From positions 1 through 6,696 of the forward strand of contig CAMICF010000166.1 of assembly GCA_946222495.1 (NCBI GenBank): a DNA stretch of 6,696 nt, in the 5' to 3' direction. This stretch comes from an uncultured Janibacter sp. GTDB taxonomy: Bacteria > Actinomycetota > Actinomycetes > Actinomycetales > Dermatophilaceae. The translations under genes and the position numbers were made by a program. Positions 1-3,790 of this stretch are shown here, in pieces (the first letter of the stretch is position 1; each line of letters starts with the position of its first letter). Below the pieces are notes generated by a model, which saw only the letters and a program-made list of their open reading frames with translations, did no database searches and had not been told where the DNA came from.

Positions 1-764
1 ACGCGCGGGGCGGGGCGGCCCGCGAGGGTGGCGGCGTCCTGCGCCACTTCCCGCATGGTCCGCGGGGCATTGCTCGGCACGTGCCAGACGTGGCCCCACG
101 AGCGCTCGTCCGTGGCGAGGGTCGCGGCGAGCCGTCCGGCGTCCGCGATCGAGGTCCACGTGTGCGGGACGTCGGGCCGGCCCATGGGCAGCAGGACGGT
201 CTTGCCGCGGGCCGCCGGGGTGATGACGTAGTCGTTGGCGACGCTGGCCCCCTTCGTCACCCCGGGGCCGACGTAGTCGCTGGCGCGCAGCTCGGTGGCC
301 CGCACCCGCCCGGCCTCGTGGGCGGCGAGGGCGTCGGTCCACATGCGCTGGCGGAGCCGTCCCTTGTGGCCGTTGGGGCGCAGGGGCGCGTCCTCGCGCA
401 TGGGGGCGTCGACGACGCCGAGGGCGTAGAGGCAGCCGACGATGACGAGCCCAGCGCCGCTCCGCTCGGCCGCGGCGAGGACCGCGGCGGCCACGGGTGG
501 CCACACCTCGTCCCACACCTGGTAGCTCGGCGGGTTGATGGCGTTGACGATGCTCTCGGCGCCGGCGGCCCGGGCGGTCAGCCGGTCGGCGTCCGTGGCA
601 TCGGCGGCCACGACCGTCACGGCGCCCGGGTCGAGAGCCTCCCACGGGCGCTCGCGGACGGTGCCCGAGCGGGAGGCGAGGGTGACGGTGTGGCCGAGTT
701 CGACGAGGTGGGTGGCGGCGGACCGGCCGGCGCCGCCGGCGCCGAGGACGAGGTGGTGGCTCAT
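1..764 (-). CDS. NAD(P)-binding atypical SDR / epimerase-type protein (3' end beyond window)
   Basis: The minus-strand frame from ATG at 764 stays open for 254 codons to the left edge, so the C-terminus is missing. The N-terminus (MSHHLVLGAGGAGRSAATHL) is a Rossmann strand with the dinucleotide loop G8-A-G10-G11-A-G13-R14. S31-R32 after the second strand would suit NADPH phosphate binding, which is inference. A D-A-T segment near 55-57, an LYALG segment at 112-116, GHKG at 132-135 and a YVGPG segment at 164-168 resemble atypical extended SDR proteins (NAD-dependent epimerase/dehydratase, NmrA-like). The classical YxxxK catalytic pair is not evident, so the reaction and substrate are unknown. 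An AGGAGG Shine-Dalgarno lies 4 bases before the ATG, which fixes the start. The gene is separated from upstream serA by a strong terminator and has its own promoter flanked by two palindromes, suggesting an inducible gene under a repressor not seen in this window. Confidence 0.85.
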   Translation of the reverse strand, partial: MSHHLVLGAGGAGRSAATHLVELGHTVTLASRSGTVRERPWEALDPGAVTVVAADATDADRLTARAAGAESIVNAINPPSYQVWDEVWPPVAAAVLAAAERSGAGLVIVGCLYALGVVDAPMREDAPLRPNGHKGRLRQRMWTDALAAHEAGRVRATELRASDYVGPGVTKGASVANDYVITPAARGKTVLLPMGRPDVPHTWTSIADAGRLAATLATDERSWGHVWHVPSNAPRTMREVAQDAATLAGRPAPR

Positions 765-768
765 GGTT

Positions 769-774
769 CCTCCT
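769..774 (-). promoter_or_regulatory. Ribosome binding site of the SDR gene
   Basis: On the minus strand this reads AGGAGG, followed by AACC and the ATG at 764. It is a near-perfect Shine-Dalgarno and decides the start of the SDR gene. It is one of only two clear Shine-Dalgarno sites in the window; most other genes look leaderless. Confidence 0.75.
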
Positions 775-777
775 GGG

Positions 778-804
778 TGAAGTGAGAGCGGCGCTCTCAC
801 TTCA
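778..804. promoter_or_regulatory. Perfect 12+3+12 palindrome, probable repressor operator 1
   Basis: The left arm TGAAGTGAGAGC (778-789) and its exact reverse complement GCTCTCACTTCA (793-804) are separated by GGC. The palindrome begins directly after the proposed -10 of the SDR promoter and covers its predicted start point, the usual place for a repressor operator. Its core AGAGC-N3-GCTCT is shared with the second palindrome at 831-847. Symmetric sites of this size are typical of TetR-family dimers, but no regulator gene is visible here. In RNA the inner part could also fold as a hairpin near the mRNA 5' end. Confidence 0.65.
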
Positions 805-833
805 ATGATGGAGGTCGACGGGGACTAAAGCAA
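805..833 (-). promoter_or_regulatory. Probable sigma-70-type promoter of the SDR gene
   Basis: Reading the minus strand, TTGCTT (828-833) and CATCAT (805-810) are 17 bases apart, the standard -35/-10 spacing. Matches to the TTGACA/TATAAT consensus are partial (3/6 and 4/6). The -35 overlaps operator-like palindrome 2 and the start point falls in palindrome 1, so the promoter is framed by two related sites. The predicted leader is about 33 bases long and contains the AGGAGG site. Confidence 0.5.
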
Positions 834-847
834 GAGCAGTGCTCTTG
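831..847. promoter_or_regulatory. Palindrome CAAGAGC-AGT-GCTCTTG, probable repressor operator 2
   Basis: Two perfect 7-base arms flank a 3-base centre. The core AGAGC-N3-GCTCT matches operator 1 at 778-804, and the two centres are 48 bases apart. It overlaps the -35 hexamer of the SDR promoter. Sharing one core in one promoter makes binding by the same dimeric regulator likely; this is inferred from symmetry and position only. Confidence 0.6.
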
Positions 848-861
848 TTTGTTGGTGCACG

Positions 862-912
862 CACGACGAAGGGGGCTGCCCACCGGGTCGGTGGGCAGCC
901 CCCTTCGTCGTG
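862..912 (-). terminator. Strong hairpin terminator downstream of serA
   Basis: A perfect 23-base stem (862-884 pairing with 890-912) closes on a 5-base loop, 7 bases after the serA stop codon. There is no T-tract after the stem on the minus strand. That fits the U-less hairpin terminators common in high-GC actinobacteria but makes the mechanism less certain. It insulates the same-strand SDR gene from serA transcription. Confidence 0.8.
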
Positions 913-919
913 GTCGGTC

Positions 920-2122
920 TCAGGCGGTGACGATGACCCTGACCTCGACGGTCTCCTCGAGGTCGCGCAGCCGCTGCTCGGTGTCGGCGGGCAGGTCGCT
1001 CGCGAGGTCGGTCACGGCGTAGCCGTACTCGCCCTTCGTGCTCAGCTGCTGGCTGTCGATGTTGACGTCGCCCTCGGAGAGGATCGTGTTGACCCGGGCG
1101 AGGACGCCGGGGACGTTGCGGTGCAGGTGGAGGATGCGGGTGCCGCCGGTGGCGACCGGCGCCGCCACGGCCGGGACGTTGACGGACATGGTCGTCGCGC
1201 CGCTCTGCGCCCAGTCGCGGAGCTTGCCGGAGACGTACTGGCCGATGTCGAGCTGGGCCTCCTCGGTGGAGCCGCCGACGTGCGGGGTGAGGATGACGTT
1301 CGGGATGCCCTGGAGGCAGTTCTCGAAGGGGTCGCCGGCCTTCTTCGGCTCGGACGGGAAGACGTCGACCGCGGCGCCGGCGATGTGCCCCGAGAGGAGG
1401 TTCTCGCGCAGCGCCTCGAGGTCGACGACGAAGCCGCGGGAGAGGTTGAGGAAGAGGCTGCGCGGACGCATCCGCGCGAACTGCTCCGCGCCGAAGTTGC
1501 CCGCATTGCCGGGGCGCCCGTCGACGTGCAGCGTGATCGTCTCGCAGGTCTCGAGCAGCTCGTCGAGGCTGGAGACCTTCTTGGCGTTGCCGAGGGGGAG
1601 CTTGTCCTCGAGGTCGTAGAAGTACACGTGCATGCCGAAGGCCTCGGCGACGACGGAGAGCTGGGCGCCGATGTTGCCGTAGCCGATGATGCCGAGCGTG
1701 CGGCCGCGGACCTCGTGGGCGCCCTTCGCCGACTTGTCCCAGACACCGGCATGCAGCGCGGCGCTCTTGTCGGTGAGGTGGCGGGCCATCGAGATGATCT
1801 CGGCGAGCGCCAGCTCGACGACGCTGCGCGTGTTCGAGAAGGGGGCGTTGAAGACGACCGTGCCGGCCTGCGCGGCCGCGTCGAGGTCGATCTGGTTGGT
1901 GCCGATGCAGAAGGCGCCGACGACCTTGAGCTCGGGGCGCGCCTCGAGCACGGCGCGGGTCACCTGGGTCTTGGACCGGATGCCGACCATGTCGACGCCC
2001 TCCAGGGCGGCGATGAGCTCCGGCTCGTCGAGCGCGCCGGAGCGCGTCTCGACCTCGAAGCCCGCGTCGACCAGGGCCTCGCGGGCGGCGTCATGGATGT
2101 TCTCGAGCAGCAGCACCTTCAC
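920..2122 (-). CDS. serA: D-3-phosphoglycerate dehydrogenase, short ACT-domain type
   Basis: This cytosolic enzyme oxidises 3-phosphoglycerate to 3-phosphohydroxypyruvate with NAD+, the committed step of L-serine synthesis. The 400-residue product resembles E. coli SerA (about 410 residues), not the roughly 530-residue mycobacterial type. Visible motifs are GTNQ (74-77), FNAPFSNTRS (91-100), the NAD loop G147-Y-G149-N-I-G152, and catalytic R229, E258 and H281. The C-terminal ACT domain (about 328-400) keeps H334, N336 and N354, which match the E. coli serine-binding residues H344, N346 and N364, so feedback inhibition by serine is likely. I chose the GTG at 2122 (protein begins KVLLLENIH after the initiator) because a TACCCT -10 lies 7 bases upstream and no Shine-Dalgarno is seen. 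A longer in-frame GTG at 2161 would add 13 unconserved-looking residues. The gene stands alone, diverging from the racemase homologue. Confidence 0.96.
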   Translation of the reverse strand: MKVLLLENIHDAAREALVDAGFEVETRSGALDEPELIAALEGVDMVGIRSKTQVTRAVLEARPELKVVGAFCIGTNQIDLDAAAQAGTVVFNAPFSNTRSVVELALAEIISMARHLTDKSAALHAGVWDKSAKGAHEVRGRTLGIIGYGNIGAQLSVVAEAFGMHVYFYDLEDKLPLGNAKKVSSLDELLETCETITLHVDGRPGNAGNFGAEQFARMRPRSLFLNLSRGFVVDLEALRENLLSGHIAGAAVDVFPSEPKKAGDPFENCLQGIPNVILTPHVGGSTEEAQLDIGQYVSGKLRDWAQSGATTMSVNVPAVAAPVATGGTRILHLHRNVPGVLARVNTILSEGDVNIDSQQLSTKGEYGYAVTDLASDLPADTEQRLRDLEETVEVRVIVTA

Positions 2123-2129
2123 GCTCTGC

Positions 2130-2135
2130 AGGGTA
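2130..2135 (-). promoter_or_regulatory. -10 element of leaderless serA promoter
   Basis: On the minus strand this reads TACCCT, ending 7 bases before the serA GTG at 2122, so transcription would start at or next to the start codon. No good -35 is visible. Short arms GCAGG/CCTGC (2128-2132, 2138-2142) overlap it, but they are too short to call an operator. Confidence 0.45.
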
Positions 2136-2208
2136 TGCCTGCCCGTCGTGTGACCTCGCACCCGCCCGGCATGCGGAACCGAACCTCCCCAGCGCCACCC
2201 CCGCTGAC

Positions 2209-2214
2209 TAGGGT
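2209..2214 (+). promoter_or_regulatory. -10 element of leaderless racemase-homologue promoter
   Basis: TAGGGT is followed by exactly 6 bases (GTGGCC) and ATG at 2221. There is no Shine-Dalgarno. This spacing makes the A of ATG the likely transcription start and favours ATG 2221 over the in-frame GTG at 2215. No convincing -35 is seen. Confidence 0.5.
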
Positions 2215-2220
2215 GTGGCC

Positions 2221-2910
2221 ATGCGTCTTCTGGGAGTTCTCGGCGGTATGGGCTGGTCGGCGACGGCGGAGTACTACCGTCGCCTCAACGAAGGCGTCGA
2301 TGCCCGGCTCGGCGGTCTGCACGGTGCGCGGGTCCTCATCCACAGCGTCGACTTCCAGCCCGTCGACGATGCGGAGGATGCCGGCGACTGGGACGCCATG
2401 GCGCGGATCCTCGTCGAGGGTGCGCGCAGCCTGGAGGCCGGGGGAGCGGAGGCGATCCTCATCGCCGCCAACACCATGCACAAGGTCGCCGACGAGGTCC
2501 GGGCAAGCGTGGACGTCCCCTTCCTCCACATCGCCGAGGAGACCGCGAGCAGCGTCGAGGCAGCGCAGCAGCGCACCGTCGGGCTCGTCGCGACGGCGAC
2601 GACCATGGCCCACGACTTCTACACGAAGCCCTTCGCGGAGCGGGGGATCGAGGTCCTGCTGCCCGCCGAGGAGGAGCGGGCCGAGATCGACCGGATGATC
2701 TACGAGGAGCTCGTCCACGGGATCGTCAAGGACACCTCGCGCAAGGCCTTCCGTCAGGTGATGCAGGGGATGGCCGACCGTGGCGCCGAGGCGGTCGTCC
2801 TCGCGGGCACCGAGATCGGGCTGCTCCTCGAGGAGGACGACAGCCCGGTGCCGCTGCACGACACGACGACGATCCACGTCCACCGCGCCCTCGACTGGAT
2901 GCTCGCCTGA
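2221..2910 (+). CDS. Aspartate/glutamate racemase family protein lacking both catalytic cysteines
   Basis: The 229-residue product follows E. coli YgeA closely in plan: LGGMGW near the start (7-12), YY-RLNEG, LGGLHGARVLIHSVDF, an NTMHK motif at 84-88 and TEIGLL at 197-202. Family members use two cysteines as acid/base catalysts (C83 and C197 in YgeA). Here the aligned positions are A82 (in IAANTMHK) and G196 (in VLAGTEIGLL), and the whole protein contains no cysteine. The fold motifs and length are otherwise intact and there is no frameshift, so this is not an obvious pseudogene. Two-base cysteine racemisation cannot work as known, so a non-racemase role (other isomerase or lyase chemistry, or ligand binding) is possible. 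It is transcribed alone, divergent from serA. ATG 2221 is preferred because of the -10 spacing. Family membership is sure; function is not. Confidence 0.9.
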   Translation: MRLLGVLGGMGWSATAEYYRRLNEGVDARLGGLHGARVLIHSVDFQPVDDAEDAGDWDAMARILVEGARSLEAGGAEAILIAANTMHKVADEVRASVDVPFLHIAEETASSVEAAQQRTVGLVATATTMAHDFYTKPFAERGIEVLLPAEEERAEIDRMIYEELVHGIVKDTSRKAFRQVMQGMADRGAEAVVLAGTEIGLLLEEDDSPVPLHDTTTIHVHRALDWMLA

Positions 2911-2916
2911 CCGACC

Positions 2917-3011
2917 GCATCTCCTTAAGGTCGTGCGCACTCCGGGGCGCATCTGCTTAAGGTCGTGCGCCCGTGCGTGCCTGGGGGGTGCATCTCCTCA
3001 AGGTCGTGCGG
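2917..3011. repeat. Three direct copies of a CTTAAG-centred motif between convergent genes
   Basis: Copies lie at 2917-2938, 2949-2970 and 2990-3011 and share the core CTSCTYAAGGTCGTGCG preceded by GCAT. They start 32 and 41 bases apart. Copies differ at only a few positions (G for C in copy 2, C for T in copy 3). Each copy is itself a partial palindrome of the form GCA-N3-CCTTAAGG-N3-TGC, best in copy 1. The spacing changes reading frame between copies, so conservation is at DNA or RNA level and not in a peptide. They fill the 119-base gap between the ends of the racemase homologue and the S4 gene. The role is unknown: a protein-binding array, a dispersed genomic repeat, or a bidirectional terminator substitute. 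Confidence 0.8.
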
Positions 3012-3042
3012 TTGAACCGCTGCCGTCCCTCACCAGGGGACG
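3008..3042 (-). terminator. Weak hairpins at the end of the S4 gene, possible terminator
   Basis: Two small inverted repeats lie together: GCGGTT-G-AACCGC at 3008-3020, and CGTCCC/GGGACG at 3024-3029 and 3037-3042, the latter spanning the S4 stop codon. Neither has a long stem or a T-tract, so this is only a tentative end signal for the minus-strand wbl-S4 transcript. Confidence 0.25.
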
Positions 3043-3275
3043 TCGATCTCCGGCTCACCGGTGACGACCTCGATCTCCTGGCCGGCGAGGGCGACGATGC
3101 TGCCGGCGGCGATCTGCGCGCCGCGGCGGGTCTCCGGCTGGCCGTCGACGCTGACCTCCCCGGAGGCGATGACCTCACGGGCCATGACACCGTCCTCGAC
3201 GAGGCCGGCGAGCTTGAGCAGCTGGCCGAGGCGGATGGAGTCGTCGCGGATGTGGACCGGTTCGGGCGAAGTCAC
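3030..3275 (-). CDS. Small S4-domain RNA-binding protein (YbcJ-like)
   Basis: This 81-residue protein is essentially one S4 domain (about 14-65): IRLGQLLKLAGLVEDG, then REVIASGEVSVDG and ETRRGAQI, which match the small YbcJ-type S4 proteins in length and pattern. S4 domains bind structured RNA, usually rRNA or tRNA; the RNA partner here is unknown. It has no catalytic domain, unlike the larger pseudouridine synthases and tyrosyl-tRNA synthetases that carry S4 domains. The GTG start at 3275 has no Shine-Dalgarno but sits 6 bases after a TAGGCT -10. The wbl stop codon is 29 bases upstream on the same strand, so it may be both read through from wbl and transcribed from its own promoter. Confidence 0.85.
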   Translation of the reverse strand: MTSPEPVHIRDDSIRLGQLLKLAGLVEDGVMAREVIASGEVSVDGQPETRRGAQIAAGSIVALAGQEIEVVTGEPEIDVPW

Positions 3276-3281
3276 CCGACC

Positions 3282-3287
3282 AGCCTA
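3282..3287 (-). promoter_or_regulatory. -10 element of leaderless S4-gene promoter
   Basis: On the minus strand this reads TAGGCT, then 6 bases (GGTCGG), then GTG at 3275. The arrangement is the same as for the racemase homologue and guaB. Any -35 would fall in the last codons of wbl. Confidence 0.5.
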
Positions 3288-3304
3288 GAGCGAAGGGGGA
3301 CGGC

Positions 3305-3607
3305 TCAGACCGCGAGGCCCGCGCGGTCGAGGTCGCGCTCGGCGAGGACGAGCGAGCGCTCGTCCTCGGTCATGCCGCCCCACACCCCGAAGGGCTCGCG
3401 GATGGCGAGGGCGTGCTCACGGCAGGCGTCGATGACCGGGCAGCTGGCGCAGATCTCCTTGGCGGCGGCGTCCCTGAGTCGGCGGGCAGCGCCGCGTTCG
3501 CCGTCCGGGTGGTAGAAGGACTCACTGCCGGTCTCGCGGCACGAGCCCTCGTACTGCCACTCCCACAGGTCCGCGACGGGGCCGAGTGGGTTCGAACGGT
3601 GAGCCAT
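3305..3607 (-). CDS. WhiB-like (Wbl) iron-sulphur transcription factor
   Basis: The 100-residue protein has the Wbl signature: four cysteines C23, C53, C56 and C62 (C-Xn-C-X2-C-X5-C) to hold a [4Fe-4S] cluster, then the turn motif GVWGG (74-78) followed by TEDER and a charged C-terminal helix. Wbl proteins occur in actinobacteria and their phages and usually act with the primary sigma factor, often as redox or NO sensors. The spacer between C23 and C53 is longer than in WhiB1- or WhiB2-type proteins and contains FYHPDGERG and RRLRDAAAK; I do not assign a subclass. ATG 3607 is chosen because a GAGGGG Shine-Dalgarno lies 7 bases upstream. The frame stays open further upstream to 3688, but that stretch shows no Wbl similarity. 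It is followed by the S4 gene and divergent from guaB. The leader contains a possible regulatory peptide and hairpin. Confidence 0.95.
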   Translation of the reverse strand: MAHRSNPLGPVADLWEWQYEGSCRETGSESFYHPDGERGAARRLRDAAAKEICASCPVIDACREHALAIREPFGVWGGMTEDERSLVLAERDLDRAGLAV

Positions 3608-3618
3608 GGGTCTTCCCC

Positions 3619-3660
3619 TCAAGTTCGAGCAGAGGGCAACGACGTGCGTTGCCCGATCAC
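3619..3660 (-). CDS. Possible 13-residue leaderless leader peptide upstream of wbl
   Basis: A GTG at 3660 lies exactly 6 bases after the -10 hexamer TAGGTT, the same geometry as the other leaderless genes here. It opens a short frame, MIGQRTSLPSART, ending with TGA at 3619-3621. The stop overlaps the start of the wbl Shine-Dalgarno region, 11 bases before the wbl ATG. The frame differs from that of wbl. Codons 3-9 lie on a hairpin. Translation-coupled control by an upstream ORF is known for mycobacterial whiB7, which makes a leader peptide plausible, but nothing shows this one is translated. Confidence 0.4.
   Translation of the reverse strand: MIGQRTSLPSART
3634..3654 (-). promoter_or_regulatory. 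Hairpin in the wbl leader (or operator at its start point)
   Basis: Perfect 8-base arms GGGCAACG (3634-3641) and CGTTGCCC (3647-3654) flank a 5-base loop. In the minus-strand RNA the downstream arm ends in CCC followed by TC, and this CCCTC could instead pair with GAGGG of the wbl Shine-Dalgarno across an 11-base loop. The two pairings exclude each other. This is a possible translation switch; a DNA-level operator is the alternative reading. Confidence 0.5.
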
Positions 3661-3666
3661 CCAGCC

Positions 3667-3672
3667 AACCTA
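3667..3672 (-). promoter_or_regulatory. -10 element of wbl promoter
   Basis: On the minus strand this reads TAGGTT, predicting a start near 3660 and a leader of about 53 bases before the wbl ATG. No strong -35 is visible. The 6-base gap to GTG 3660 is what suggests the leader peptide. Confidence 0.45.
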
Positions 3673-3735
3673 AGGACGAGACGGCCAACGGTGGTCGAGC
3701 ACGAAGTAAGGGTTCTTACCGAGTCCGGGGCCTTT

Positions 3736-3753
3736 TGGTCAGCAAATGGTCAG
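3736..3753. repeat. TGGTCAG direct repeat upstream of guaB, 11-base period
   Basis: TGGTCAG occurs at 3736-3742 and 3747-3753, separated by CAAA, one DNA turn apart. Relative to the predicted guaB start at 3791 it covers about -55 to -38, just upstream of the -35 position, where activators commonly bind. The regulator is unknown and chance is not excluded for a 7-base repeat. Confidence 0.35.
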
Positions 3754-3778
3754 GTCGGGAGGCGGCCGCCGGGTGCCA

Positions 3779-3784
3779 TACGAT
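3779..3784 (+). promoter_or_regulatory. -10 element of leaderless guaB promoter
   Basis: TACGAT (TANNAT, close to consensus TATAAT) is followed by 6 bases and ATG 3791. No Shine-Dalgarno precedes this ATG at useful distance. This favours ATG 3791 over the in-frame ATG at 3746. The -35 position (around 3756-3761) is poor. Confidence 0.55.
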
Positions 3785-3790
3785 AGTGCG

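Noticed and set aside
839..2698. A 619-codon plus-strand open frame antisense to serA
   Set aside because: It reads through the serA terminator, serA and the start of the racemase homologue in the wrong frame. The composition is a GC-rich antisense shadow with no recognisable motif.
2973..3515. Plus-strand frame beginning in the three-copy repeat (contains HLLKVVR)
   Set aside because: The peptide only reflects the DNA repeat. The three copies fall in different frames, and the rest is antisense to the S4 and wbl genes.
3706..3719. GTAAG-N4-CTTAC inverted repeat between wbl and guaB
   Set aside because: Only 5-base arms and no clear placement relative to either promoter.
3761..3770. Palindrome GGCGGCCGCC upstream of guaB
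   Set aside because: Self-complementary GC runs of this length are expected by chance at this base composition.
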